Under the pieces are notes generated by a model that did no database searches, was not told where the DNA came from, and saw nothing but the letters and a program-made list of their open reading frames with translations. From Diphasiastrum complanatum (taxonomy: Eukaryota; Streptophyta; Lycopodiopsida; Lycopodiales; Lycopodiaceae), in NCBI GenBank assembly GCA_029204225.1, contig CM055102.1, positions 7,858,587 to 7,922,586 of the forward strand: a DNA stretch of 64,000 nt. Direction: 5' to 3'. The stretch's first letter is position 1, and each line of letters begins with the position of its first letter. This document shows positions 1 through 13,535 of this stretch, piece after piece. A program made the translations under genes and the position numbers.

Positions 1-1069
1 CATTCAAGAACTTCTGACAAAGGATTCATATCTCGTTTTTACAACTAAAAAAACAATCCAATATCATATACTACAAAAGGCTTCAGATCATAGCTCTAAC
101 TCGAGCACTGCTTGAGTTAGACAATTTGAAATATGGTTTATACAACTCAAAAAACAATAGCATATGATATGTTTGTACAATTGAATCATAGCATACATCT
201 GCCTCGAACACTGCTCAAGTTAGACACCAAATTTGTCCAGATTATACACTCTTGGCAATTATAGCAAGCCTGACAAAGGAATCATGGCATACCTAACTCG
301 AGCACTGCTCAAGTTCCACAATTTGAAATGTGGTCTACACAACTAAAAATGCAATCCAACATCATATGTCTACAAAGGCTTCAGAAAATACCCCTAACTC
401 GAGCACTGCTCGAGTTGGACACCAAATTTTGTTCATTCAAGAACTCCTGACAAAGGATTCATATCTCGTTTATACAGCTAAAAAAGCAATCCAATATCAT
501 GTACTACAAAAGGCTTCAGATCATAGCTCTAACGCGAGCACTGCTCGAATTAGACAATTTGAAATATGGTTTATACAACTCAAAAAGCAATAGCATATGA
601 TATGTCTGTACAATGGAATCATGGCATACATCTGCCTCGAACACTGCTCAAGTTAGACACCAATTTTGTCCAGATTATACACTCTTGGCAATTATAGCAA
701 GCTTGACAAAGGAATCATGGCATACCTAACTCGAGCACTGCTCGAGTTCCACAATTTGAAATGTGGTCTACACAACTAAAAAGGCAATCCAACATCATAT
801 GTCTACAAAGGCTTCAGAGAATACCCCTAACTCGAGCACTGCTTGAGTTGGACACCAAATTTTGTCCATATTATACCCTCCAATATCATATGTCGACAAC
901 TTCAAATCTGGTTTATACAACTCAAAAAGCAATAGCATATGATATGTCTGTACAATGGCATCATGGCATACATCTATCTTTTTTCAAGTTAGACACCAAA
1001 TTTGTCCAGATTATACGAAGCCTGACAAAATAATCATGACATAGCTAACTAGAGCACTGCTCGAGTTAT
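1..1069. repeat. 433-bp tandem repeat with recurring palindrome
   Basis: Two full copies of a unit are seen: CATTCAAGAACT starts at 1 and again at 434, and other landmarks (121/554, 321/754) give the same 433-bp offset. A third, rearranged partial copy runs from about 867 to 1069. Each unit is built of four roughly 100-bp blocks. Every block carries a near-palindrome, AACTCGAGCA then C then TGCTCGAGTT, at about 98, 202, 294, 396, 531, 635, 728, 829 and 1047. Copies at 396 and 728 are perfect. The array begins at or before the window edge, so its true size is unknown. No protein-coding signal is convincing here. Confidence 0.9.
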
Positions 1070-1400
1070 GAAAATTGAATAGCTTAATAGACTCATGTGT
1101 ATTAATATATACAATCATATCTTTTGGTTTACAATTAGCCTTTCCTATTATAAGGACACAACTTAAATAGAATTAGCAGTACTCGATTAGCAAATATAAC
1201 TTACTATACATTTATTTTAACTAATTAGCAATGCCAACTCCCGTGGATTAGCAAATATAACATATTATAAATTTATTTTGCCACTGTTCCTTGAGTTCTC
1301 CATCATTGTAAATATATACGTATCTATGGCTATGAACAAGCAAAACTATTTCTCAACTTTTTAAGCTTCCAGTCTCTCTTTTTTCCCCTTCATCATCATC
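1070..1400. other. AT-rich spacer, no gene seen
   Basis: The stretch between the tandem array and the microsatellite is AT-rich. It has a weak internal repeat of TTAGCAAATATAAC at about 1189 and 1250. I see no open reading frame or RNA gene. Confidence 0.5.
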
Positions 1401-3239
<1,839 letters not shown>

Positions 3240-3960
3240 GCAGTGTGAACTGAATTCTCAAGCGCGGAAACCCTAAAATTGTTGCCTTTGATTATTGAGA
3301 CTTCTAAAGCTGCTATTAAAGTTCTTGGGGTGGTTGGAGTTAACTTAGAGCTTTTGCAGTTGCTCATTGAATTTTGTTGTTGATCCGAGTGCTGCCTGCA
3401 ATCTTGTTCAAACTCTGATATGCAGGTAAGAAACTCTTCTTGTCTTCTCCTAGCATGCTATATTGAGTTGTTTTCAAGGTTTCAGCTATGGGTCTTCTCT
3501 GAAAGTGTCTGGCTACAGCTAGCAGGAAAAAATTTGGCTGCCTGTAGCTCACAGTCAAAAACTTGTAAGCACGAGAGAGGGGTCTTGGAAATGTCTACTT
3601 GTGTATTGATCTTTGTGAGTAGCATAGAAGCTGAGGATTTGTTTTTAATATTGTGAATAGATGGTGCCTAACCACATGACATTTCTTCCTAAAAGACTTC
3701 AAACCAAAATCACAGGGATGATGAAGCTCCCACTTTTGTAACTACAGAAAATTATCGGGACTCTCATCCACAAATGGTAGTTGATGAAAATACAGAAGAT
3801 TGATGAAAATGCTCATTTCATCCACACTGTAATGAAAAGGCAAAGTGTACGAAAGACCTCGCTTGAAGCAAAAATGAATCTTCTCAAAAATCATATGTCA
3901 GTATTCAGAGATGCAAGCGATGATTTTACGCAGAGAGATAAGGTGCAGGCCAACAGCTAG
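3240..3960 (+). pseudogene. Possible degenerate gene fragment, unidentified
   Basis: Two short plus-strand stretches read like coding sequence. One around 3290-3425 ends at a possible donor, CAG|GTAAGAAAC. A second at about 3806-3959 (…HFIHTVMKRQSVRKTSLEA…) has no internal stop until the TAG at its end. They are separated by stops and no family is recognised. They could be exons of a decayed host gene or chance open frames. Confidence 0.25.
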
Positions 3961-4329
3961 GCTTTGGTATCTCTGTCAGACACTCCATTTTGAGTATTGT
4001 TTAATCAACGCTTCCTACATGGTGTGCCCAATTTCTTTGTCAGTTTGGCTTCTTCCTTGCAGTGGCTGAGACTCTCACCAGGTGTGTTTCGTGTTGCAGT
4101 TCCCTGCTGCAGGTTCTTCATGCATTTAACTTACGTGAATCTTGTACCATTTCTAGTCACTAACATTGAGAAAGAAGAAATATAACTGCTTTGAAAGTTC
4201 AAAGCAGTACACCAGAGTCAACACTCATTGAACAATTTGGTATCTTTGTGCAAAGGGAGTGTTGGTCTGAAGAAATCATATTTCAAGCATGCCATGTTTA
4301 CTAACACCTTGTGAAGGAAACCTGCTGTG

Positions 4330-4500
4330 AATGATTCTGCTCTTGCATAGGCACCGCTCCGCTCTTGCACAGGCACGGAAGAACGATGGATTTTGGCTTT
4401 GATATGGGCATGCACCCCTTTTCGCAATGCTTTTGATGAGGTGATTTTTCATACTTATCTTTATAACTAGCTCCGCTCTTGCACAGGCATGGAAGGACAC
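4330..4500. repeat. Short direct repeats of CCGCTCTTGCACAGGCA
   Basis: The 17-mer CCGCTCTTGCACAGGCA occurs at about 4358 and 4472, with a diverged copy (CTGCTCTTGCATAGGCA) at about 4338. Between 4840 and 5050 another small set repeats GGCAATTTTTTTT…CCAAATCCTAGG and GTGTTCCTCATTGAT. No gene is supported in 4200-5060. Confidence 0.6.
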
Positions 4501-5060
4501 TGAACAACTTCAAACATTTGTCCTTAAGATTGAAATGAAAGCACCCCTGCAAAAACAGACGATCTTGGGGATCACGTCATATCTGCCCACGCTTATACCT
4601 GAGCACGCCTATGACTCTGCCCACGCTATTGATCAACGATTCGTTTCCAACGCTGCTCCTGAATTTCTTTCCAGATTCCCTTTCCAATGTCCTGCACTCT
4701 GACTTGCGGATGCCACATCTGATTGCCAGCCAATGTTTGAAAGAAACAAAAGTTGTATCCAGCGATCAACGAGAAAGACAATTTTTTTCCCTATGCTAGG
4801 TCACTCCATCAACACTTCATTTATCAGCATAAGTGTATTCCTCATTATAAGGGAAAAAAAAGTGTCTTCCTCATTGATCTCCATGGAGCAATGAGGAAGG
4901 CAATTTTTTTTCCAAATCCTAGGCAAACAGACGCTTGGCAAGGCAATTTTTTTTTTCCAAATCCTAGGGCACAGATGCGAAGATGCTCGCAGTTTGTCGA
5001 GCTCATGCACTCAAAATTGCAGATGCCAAAAGTTGTGTTCCTCATTGATTGACAATTTTT

Positions 5061-6200
5061 TTATGTCTATGCAACTCGCACTCTACCTTGTGAGTGGTGC
5101 TTCATCAATGTTTATTGGAGCTTGGTATGTTGTATGCAATTCTAAGCTCCTTAAATAATCTAAATCCATTGCAAACCTAAGTGAATATGGTTTGGGTAGA
5201 ACAATTAGTGGACAAAGAAATGTGAGATACAATGAAAAGTGATAAGACAAGACTTGTTGTAAAGAGAGAAGCCATTTTGCAAAATGGCTGTTTGTTAGAC
5301 CAAGACCACAAAATGCTACGATGTGATGTGTGGCAATCAAGCATATTACATGGAACAAAAAGTTGCCATCAACCTTCTTATGCCAATCTTCCAAGTTAGA
5401 CCAAATTGGTGATCAACAAACAGATGGCACCTAATCATACCAACCGAAATTTGTAGAGAAAAGCCTCCGAAATTGAACATTTCTTGTGATTTGCAACTGT
5501 TCACCCCCGTCATTGTGTTCTTGCAATATGATAATTTATTACAAATGAGTTGGATGGGAATTATATGGAAAGTTGCCTTTCATTAATCATGTTTGAAAAG
5601 GAAGTGTTCACAGCTCTACAATGGATATTATTCTTCAGTACCCCCCCCGGAATGCGCTAGTCACAATGCTCCTTATAATATTTGAGTGTCATTCATGATT
5701 GGTTTTTGTTCTCATGACCACGTAGTTTGATCCTTCTCTCACAAGTTTTATCTTGAAACTTAGGCATGAATAAAACTAAATGAAAGCATTTGATCATGCA
5801 TTTTACTTACAAAATTTCTAAAAGCAGGTATTGTTAAGTTATTATCTACTATCTTGTTTGATCTATCTTTTGTCTCTGAACATCCTTTCGAAAATCAGCA
5901 CATTCTAATTGACTGTCGAATGACATGTGCAACTAGATCAGCTATTTTGAAAGGTGATCTTGACACTCCATTTTTGGAGCTAAGATAGAATTAACTTTTG
6001 AGAATGCTTTTTCAATCAAACTTTTGGTTATGATATTGTAATAAGACTGTGTGTTTTTCTTGTTTTGTTTTTGGTCTAATTGCTTCATGCTTTGTTTTTA
6101 ACAAGCAAAAACATATGGTGGTCTAGGAATTAGAGACACCTTATACTCTTGCCTGAAAATGAATCAATAAGTGGGTGCCAACGTGGGTGCTTTGAATTCT
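5061..6200. other. AT-rich spacer
   Basis: The only sizeable frame (103 codons, minus, 5083-5394) shows no motif or domain I can name. A C9 run lies at 5641. I see no repeat boundary, RNA gene or promoter that I could defend. Confidence 0.35.
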
Positions 6201-6221
6201 TTTAAGTGGTTGTTATAAGGG

Positions 6222-6422
6222 TTGTGGTGGAACATTGTATGCTTGCAGATGCACGGGGCGACATTGCATTGCAATGGATTTGGATCTGGCAACATCGGAT
6301 CTGGCCTTGAAAAAGTATGTAATGTAGAATCATCATTTGACTCTATGCAAGCAATGCTAGTTGACATTGATGAGGATCTTGACGAGTGGGATTTTGATGA
6401 CTTCCAGAAATGGTATGTATAA
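6222..6422 (+). pseudogene. Exon-like acidic fragment, unidentified
   Basis: An open frame follows a possible acceptor (CTTGCAG at about 6243-6249). It encodes an acidic stretch ending DIDEDLDEWDFDDFQKW. A second acceptor-like TTATGCAG lies near 6500, followed by about 20 codons that look coding. No family is recognised. It may be a decayed exon of a gene or of a DNA transposon. Confidence 0.25.
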
Positions 6423-6779
6423 GTTAGATAACTTTTTAATTTGCTTGAATGCGCTTCACTTTATCCATGCTTGCATAATCCAATCACTTGCCATCTTATG
6501 CAGAGTCACTGGCAAAAGCAATTGGAAGCGAGGATGTTGTGAAACGGTCCTTATATTTATGTGGATGACGAGTGTGAGGATGAATAGACTACAAATGCAA
6601 TGTACTTGATCATTTGATCTTGATGGACTCGACTTGGATCTCTATAACTCTACCGATCTAGTGCATCAAATTACTCATAAGCATTGGTCTTGATAATTAA
6701 TGACATTGATTAACAAATATCTCGCAAAACTCGCACTCTATTTACTCGCAAGATGTCTGGACTCAATTCAAGATAGCAC

Positions 6780-7845
6780 AAAAAAATTTGTGTGCTTCTT
6801 GATTTAGCCCTTTTGTAAATATGTCAACTACCATGTACTAGGTTCTGGAAAATTTCAAACTTATCCCCTTGTTTAGTATCTTGCTCTTGATATAGTGGTA
6901 CTTAATCTCGATGTGCTTGCTCCTAGAGTGAAATCTAGGATTGATCGATAATGCAATAGCACTCTGATTGTCACACTTTCTCAGTCAAATTGGCTCTTTA
7001 GTAGCTTGAGAGATTGTAATGTACTCAGATTCTGTAGATGACATTGCAATGGATGTTTGTTTTTGACAGTTTCAAGATATTGAACAATTATTGAACAAGA
7101 AGATAAGTATAGAAATTAATCTTCTGGTGTCGATATCACCTGCCCAGTTTGCATTTGTATATCCATGAAGTGTATGGATATCAGATGAATCGTCATCACC
7201 GTAGTAGATACAGAGGTCAATAGTAGCTCGCACATATCTGATAACTCTGAATAGAGCTTTCCAGTGGATCATACCAAGGTTGGTCATATATTGGCTCAAG
7301 GAACTGATGGCGTATGCAATATTGGGCCTGGTAGAGATCATTGCATACATCAGGGATCCGATAATGACCTGCATCAGCCCATGAGATTGCTTTCTCAACT
7401 ATGGTTGGCTCCTGAATAGAGTAGTGAGCGAACTCATCACTGTATCAGATAGGCTGAGTACGGGTTCTTGTTAATCTTTTGGTTGAAGTCTTTGGCTGCG
7501 ATATTCGACTTTGTGTCGGTTGTATCGGTTGCTCCTGAGTTGCAGCTTCTTCCTCTTCTTCTAGGTCCGACTGTGCACATTGACTGCTGGAAAAAATCAA
7601 AATGGTCTTTGGATATGTATCAGTTGTCAAGGCAGAAATCGTAGACTGTGTCTAGTCTTTCCCTTCAAATCAAAAGACTGATCTTAAATAAAAATCACAT
7701 CCCCGTTAGTGAAAACTTTACAGGTATCTATATTTTACAGTCTATACATTCCATCAAAAGTATAGTAGCCAACAAAAATGGTTTTGAATGAATGCTCATC
7801 AAATTTCTTTCTATTGTCCTTCGGGACCTGAGCATAGGTACATTT
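6780..7845 (-). pseudogene. Ty1/copia fragment A: integrase end, linker, RNase H
   Basis: Reading the minus strand from about 7845 down, the first piece is the end of a copia integrase (…KKFDEHSFKTIFVGYYTFDG…). An acidic linker with the usual Ser/Thr-Arg-rich end follows (7630-7445). Then, with most of the reverse transcriptase missing, come the RNase H region (7398-7072, …SRPNIAYAISSLSQYM… and NANWAGDID) and its tail ([15 protein letters not shown], then DIFTKGL) at about 6990-6800. Several stops and frame changes make it dead. Copia fragment B abuts it at 7846 on the same strand. Confidence 0.85.
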
Positions 7846-8117
7846 ACTTAGAATTTGCTTTGCACAAGAACACAGATCATGCTACACAGTAACACAGACA
7901 TAAAACACTCTCCACAACAAGCTCACATAGCAGCTGTATTTCTCAAAATGAAATTACACTGTAGATATAGTAATTCACTCAGGCAACCCATGCATGACCC
8001 AGGTTGCCGTTGGCGGGACGCGTGTCTCGTCGACTTGCCTCATGGCGAGGCCAACTGATCCTTGTCCACTGATAGGACCCACAGTACAGTAAGACAGTGA
8101 GTCTACTTTAATTCTCA
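7846..8117 (-). repeat. LTR of copia element B (3' LTR)
   Basis: This ~272-bp block is shared with 23318-23571 (same strand) and 40269-40538 (opposite strand). On the minus strand it starts (TG/TT)AGAATTAAAGTAGA and ends CAAATTCTAAGT. A polypurine tract, AAGGGAGAGAG, sits just before it (8118-8128). In the 40-kb copy the other end is followed by a TGATATCAGAG primer site, which confirms the LTR boundaries. Confidence 0.85.
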
Positions 8118-9697
8118 CTCTCTCCCTTAAAGTAGAGTCTACTTTTTATACAGTCATATACATAGCTTTAAATTCAAAAACGTTAAGTACAGAAAGCTTT
8201 GATCTAAGCTTATCAAACTTTTCTCCAGCAAGTGGCTTAGTGAAAATATCAACTAGTTTTTCTTCTGTGCTACAATGAACAACATGAATTTCACGACTTA
8301 GTAGCCTCTCACGTATAAAGTGATACTGAATCTCAATGTGTTTAGTTCTCACATGGAACACTGGATTCTTTGCTAGTTGAATGCCACTCTAACTATTGAT
8401 ATGTAAAGTCGTGGGATTTTTCTGCTTCATGCCAATTTTTTCCAAATTTGTCTCAACCATATAGCTTCATGTGTTGCACTACACATTGCCTTATACTCTG
8501 CTTCTGTGGTGGAAAGAGCAATTGTACTTTGCTTCTTACTAGACCAGGAAAAGCAACTACCACAAAACTGGAATACATACCCTGTGGTGGATCTATGATC
8601 ATCATAGTCACCTCCCCAATCCGCATCCACATAGCCACACAACTCAGGTAAATCATCATGCTTCCTGTAAATCAAGCCATACTTTGAAGTGCCTTTCACA
8701 TAACGCAAAATGCGTTTAGCTGTCTTCCAATGCGTTTCCGTAGGTGCTGCCATAAACTGACTTACAATGCCAACAGCATAGCATATATCTGGTCTAGTTG
8801 TGGTAAGGTAAATCAAGCTCCCTACTAACTATATATACAGCGTAGCATCAAATGACTGTGACTCATCAAGCTTAGAAAGTTTTTTACCTGGTTCAATAGG
8901 AGTATTCACTGGTTTGCAATCCTGCAACCTAAACCTGTGCAACAACTCTTTGACATACTTCACTTGTGTTAAACCCACTTTGTGTCCTTTTTGCCACACC
9001 TCTACTCCAAGGCAATAATGCATCAGGCTGAGATCTGTCATCTCGAATTGTTCCATGTGGTCTTTCTTGATTATGTCTATCATCTCTTGATTATTTCTCG
9101 TAATAATCAAGTCATCAACGTAAAGAGCAATCAAAGCAACCATACCATCAAAGCATAAGACATATAGTTTTGGATTATAATGTGTTCTCACCATCCCCTT
9201 TGAACAAAAGTAGGCATCAATTCTGCTATACCACGCACGTGGTGCTTGTTTAAGACCATAAAGCGCTTTCTTCAAGCGACATACTTTATTTTGTTGTCCC
9301 TTCGCTACAAAGCCTTCAGGTTGATCCATGAACACTTCTTCTTCTAGCTCACCATTTAGAAAAGCAGATTTCACATCCATCTGATGCAAAGGCCAACCAA
9401 AATGTGAAGCTAAAGAAACAAGTAGACGTAGAGTATTCCACTTACAAACCGGCGCAAAGGTCTCCTCATAGTCGATGCCTTTACTTTGTGCATACCCTTT
9501 GATCACCAATCTTGCCTTGTGCTTTGCTATACTTCCATCTGCATGGTACTTAGTCTTGTATACCCATTTGCAACCAATGGGTTTCTTTCCAACTGGTGGT
9601 TCTACTAAGTCCCACGTGCTATGCTCAGCAATTGACTCCATCTCCTCTCCCATGGCCTTGACCCAAATGTCATCCTCCTTCGCTTCACCATAAGTCA
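8118..9697 (-). pseudogene. Ty1/copia element B: reverse transcriptase and RNase H, 5'-truncated
   Basis: The frame runs from the pre-RT linker (DDIWVKAMGEEMESI) through the RT (GCKWVYKTKYHADG, then ALYVDDLIITRN carrying the YVDD catalytic motif). RNase H follows (8816-8427, VDADWGGDYDD) and ends with DIFTKPLAGEKFDKL at about 8200. A stop near 8826 separates RT from RNase H. It is about 95% similar by eye to the element at 23628-25294. The element lacks gag, protease and integrase. Its 5' end at about 9697 is fused in frame to an unrelated host-like gene fragment, so the 428-codon frame at 8829-10115 is a chimera. Confidence 0.9.
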
Positions 9698-10560
9698 CTA
9701 TGCACTCGATATTGCCATTTCTCTTTTTATCCCAATGATCATCAAGGAGGCTTGATAACATATTGTCGGTTAAATCACTACAAATAAACATTGTCACTGT
9801 TCTACAAATATTACATTCAACAAAAAATCCAACAAATATTGCAAAAGGCAATTTATTGTTTTTTGAACTTGTGCTACATTTCATATAGTTTTGAATGTCC
9901 ATAAAAAACCTTGATTGGAAGCTCTCTGCTATGGTAGAATCTGGAGGAATCCATTCTTTGTTTGAGAAAGAGGGTAATGACATCGCCTCTAATTTTCCAC
10001 CTAAACTGGATGGTGTGTAAAATGAATCATAGAAGAAAATACAAGAATCCAAAAGTGATCTCGTGGAGCGGTTCTTGTATTGCAGAAGAGCAATATCAGA
10101 ATGAATAACATCCATGATGCCGACAAGGGATTGTATAGGTTGCCATTAGATTATGCTTGATGGATACAGATCTGCGCAAATCCATAAAACTATATGTCAT
10201 TTAAATACTCGGATACACGTCTAAATGATTAATGCAAAGCTCAAAGCAAAAAATTCTCCAAAACTTACAATTGCATTTGAGTCTGTCATTTGAACTTCTG
10301 CCTTCCACTCTAATTTCCTTATGCATGTAGACATGTTGAATCAAGACCTCTGAAATGGATCGACCACCAGGTGAAACCTTGAAGTCTAAAATTCTACCTT
10401 TCCAAAAATTCCTATAATCCATATTTGATTTCTCTTTTTACCAAAAACACCTCTTGATGAGGGATGCACGAGAACCCAGTGAAATTTTTTATAGATACGT
10501 GGTATCCAAGAGCCATCAGAGTATTTTTCATCACAAACAAAAACTGAGACAATATTGCTT
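9698..10560 (-). pseudogene. Unknown gene family member, minus copy (three exon pieces)
   Basis: Exon-like piece 1 (about 10560-10257) encodes SWIPRIYKKFHWVLVHPSSR then, after a frame slip, WKGRILDFKVSPGG…VQHVYMHKE and ends KCNC at a donor (TGCAAT|TGTAAGT region). After an intron of about 85 bp, piece 2 (about 10178-9850) reads …LVGIMDVIHSDIALLQYKNRS… and EWIPPDSTI. Piece 3 (about 9765-9698) reads DLTDNMLSSLLDDHWDKKRNG. A plus-strand relative with the same exon boundaries lies at 13536-14440. One in-frame stop sits just before piece 2's LVGIMDV. The WxxRILDF part is faintly like a Tudor/Agenet-type region of SNF2 CLASSY-like proteins; I would not rely on that. Confidence 0.6.
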
Positions 10561-11390
10561 CATGGTCTACGGCTTCCGAAAGCCATTGCAAAGCTAAAAG
10601 AAGATGAACAACAGAGTCTGAAACAAAATGTAGTTGAGTGAGTATGAAAATAAATAATCAAATTTGTAATAAATGTTGGCGGTCTTTTGTAAATCATATA
10701 TGTTACTCTAACTACGGTTAGATCAAAATATACTTACTTTAACCACAAGTGTTAGGTCCCGGGCACTCAGGAAACTCACGGGCAGCAATTATGGTCCAAT
10801 CGCAAGTCAGGATCCTGCCCGGCGGGAGTTTTGAATTGTATAAAAATATGACCGAAAAGTTCCAAAAAAGAAATCGACTGGCAAACAACGTTACGGTCTT
10901 TCACAGGTGTAAATATATAACTGGGCCAAGTGTACGTCAAATAGTTGAAAAGTCAAAAACAACATTTTGACAAAAGGCCCTTTTGGTGCTCGAGCCTCCT
11001 CCAATGCATACTAGTTTTGTTTTTTCAGATTAATGCTAGTGCGTTGTAGTCTACTATATTAGCCAAAATGTTAAATCAAGTTATGAACATGTTTTCTATG
11101 AGTTCCTTTTGCCTTTTCCAACTATTCTAAACAGTCATTGATGTGAACAGAGGCCTTCCACTATATGTTGGCACGAGTTAGCTTGATATTATTGAACTTT
11201 GTGATATGTCTATCTGCACATACATTGCAGCGTGCTTGTAAACCTTAAGTGTTGTGGTTAGTTGGCAATGATTTAGAATCAACTATGAGAGGAACACAAG
11301 GACCCAAGGCAAAATGAAGCCTTTCTTGTCGCTAAATTGGTTTGTTGATAATCAATAAAGGTTTATATGATTGGCAATTACATTTGTCTT
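10561..11390. other. Spacer with the right end of a TIR element (to about 11006)
   Basis: No gene is seen. The segment ending AAAAGGCCCTTTTGGTGC, CGAGCCTCCTCCAATG at about 10971-11006 matches, in reverse complement, the left end of the element at 12970 (CATTACAGGAGTTCCCGAG… AGAAGGGCCTTCT). A matching left end for this copy was not found. The non-repeat part is AT-rich. Confidence 0.5.
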
Positions 11391-11650
11391 GTAGTCTTAC
11401 AAGAAAGGTGATCACGTAAATTTGTTAAATGAGGTAGGTATCATTGTTGAGGTGGAAATCATACATGCTTCATCAATGGATTTGCGTCACAATAGGCCAC
11501 TGCCCTCTGACACATTGGGGTTGCAGTACAAGTTTGTCATGATGCTAATGTAGAGCTACCAGTTCCAAATGAAATAGTAGAGATGTTTGTCCTCAATGTT
11601 GCTATAGGAAGTGTCATTGCATGGCCTATTGTAATGTCGATAAGCTAATT
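11391..11650 (+). pseudogene. DUF8039-like domain fragment of a plant DNA transposon protein
   Basis: Translated with one frame slip near 11520, the plus strand reads KGDHVNLLNEVG…HASSMDLRHNRPLPSDTLG and then VCHDANVELPVPNEI…NVAIGSVIAWPI. The order (a start resembling 'gD.V.l', then H..PL, then DA.LP.P, ending AIGS.IAWP) is what I remember of the DUF8039 domain found with plant En/Spm (CACTA)-type transposase ORFs. The slip and later stops mean it is not functional. The identification is from memory of the family pattern. Confidence 0.5.
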
Positions 11651-12960
11651 ATTACCCAACCTTGTAATAAAGCAATAACGCCATGTTTGGAAGAACCCCA
11701 CAACTGTCCATGAATGTTTGCAGTCTCCATAGGCCAAAACCAGGTTGTCGCACCGAGTACCGTTGTAGTGAGTGTGCCCTCTGTGGCCAGATCTTCAAAA
11801 TTATCAGGGAAAAAGATGTGGCAAGTCAGGTACAAGTGCACAATGTTGATGCTAATTTATTATGATGCATGATGTTGGAATTATTATTCTCTAACCATGT
11901 CCATTGTCCAAGAAGCAGAGTCCATCATCAGTTGTTGAAGGAGGTGCAACTAAATAAAAAAAAAGGAAGTCTAAGAAAACTTCATTGTCGTCCCGAATGA
12001 ATGCAACTCAGGTGCATTGTGTATTGATAAAGTTGTTACATGAACATATATACTTGATTGTGGTTATCAATACACAAGATTTGTGATGTTTGTAGAGTTT
12101 CTACTCCATGGTGGAGGACGAGGAAGATGGATCAAAGGATGAGGATGATCTCGGACGAATTGTCTCTTACAACAAAGAGTTGCATCTTGATTTATTGCAG
12201 AAAGTCATGGAAAGATTGCATGTAAGTATTATTTGTAGATAAATCTTAATGTTATTGTGTGTGCAAATTGTGAGAAATACTGCCCTGCCTCTATGTCGTT
12301 TGATATCAAACACTTCCATTTGACAATTGGGAAATCGCTACAAGCGTTTATCCAAGGAATTCTCATTACATGGGTTCATACGTTCTTTAAAGACGCCATC
12401 TTCCGGCAAATGTTATGCCAGTTCTTTGCAGACTTCTTCATGGAACCCCATTTGGCACAAAATAAACATGGATGTTGAGGAAGAATATCGAATAAGATTG
12501 TCCGAGAATGTGCGTTTTCGGATGTGCTATGTGTGCCTATTCTTGGTGGAAGTGTGCTACATTATGCATTCAATTGTAGGACCTAGATACGCGGCTATCG
12601 ATCACAAACATTGCAGCAATCAATCAAACAATAAGAGATGTAACGTGAGAATCACAGTTGGAAGAACAAAATGTATTTTGTATTTTTCTTTGTTTCAGAG
12701 TGAGTCAACAAGGTCTCGCTCGTTGGCGGCCTGACGTTCTTCTTATAATGTTATGTCTACTACTTGCAAATTTTGCATTCTAGCATTCTATTCTATAGAA
12801 TTGATCTATACTTATATCCCATAAGGTGGGATTACAAGATGGATTAACTAATTATTACAAGAGAGGTTTACGCTAAACTATTAGTTAGTTATGTCTCTCT
12901 TGCAACGTCACTTTTCGACTGAGCATGACAGTACAAAGCTTCACACTTGTCGAGCTGGAG
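11651..12960 (+). other. Degenerate region with an isolated acidic exon (about 12108-12221)
   Basis: After an acceptor-like TTTGTAG, the plus strand reads MVEDEEDGSKDEDDLGRIVS and continues to MERLH at a donor, CAT|GTAAGT (12221). It could be an exon of the same decayed transposon gene as the upstream DUF8039-like piece. Frames at 12327-12734 have no recognisable domain. The remainder to 12960 shows nothing I can name. Confidence 0.35.
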
Positions 12961-12969
12961 GCCGCTAAC

Positions 12970-13250
12970 CATTACAGGAGTTCCCGAGTACAGAAGGGCC
13001 TTCTCAAAAAATACTTCTATTTTTTTTTCTCTAATTTTTCCTATCCACTTGGACCAATCAAAATACCCAAAAATGAAATCTACGTTACGTAGCTCATCGA
13101 GACTAGCAAATTGGTTTGGGATTTTTGAATTTTTTAAATTGCCGATGGGTAGCTCTTATGCATATGATTGGTTGACATGTGCTGCCTGGAGAGTACAATG
13201 CTGCCTTAAATCAACTTCTTCTAGTTAAATTACTAACCCGGAATGGTTAC
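12970..13250 (+). mobile_element. Left end of a TIR element (family with 37946, 41160, 54645)
   Basis: It starts CATTACAGGAGTTCCCGAG and continues through AGAAGGGCCTTCT. It then shows the subterminal signature seen in the relatives (GGACCAATCAAAATAC followed by GAAATCTACGTTACG). The matching right end is not visible before the GA microsatellite, so this copy is truncated or diverged. Confidence 0.55.
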
Positions 13251-13349
13251 AAACTAGACCATAGTTACAAACTAGTTTATAATAGTAACCACATTGGTTG
13301 GATATTGTGGTCACAATAATTTTTTATAGTTACAATTAGTGGCAAAGTT

Positions 13350-13499
<150 letters not shown>

Positions 13500-13535
13500 G
13501 AAAACATGACATCAATGAGACCCAGATCCACAATA

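Noticed and set aside
1-1069. CRISPR-like array because of the regularly spaced palindrome
   Set aside because: Sequences between the palindromes are themselves repeated with a 433-bp period, so they are not unique spacers, and the context is eukaryotic.
5083-5394. 103-codon minus frame as a gene
   Set aside because: No motif, no splice-site support and composition like the flanking AT-rich DNA.
10749-10830. GC-rich stretch that looked like a possible tRNA 3' half
   Set aside because: No acceptor stem pairing, no GTTCRANNC box in the right place and no anticodon arm could be drawn.
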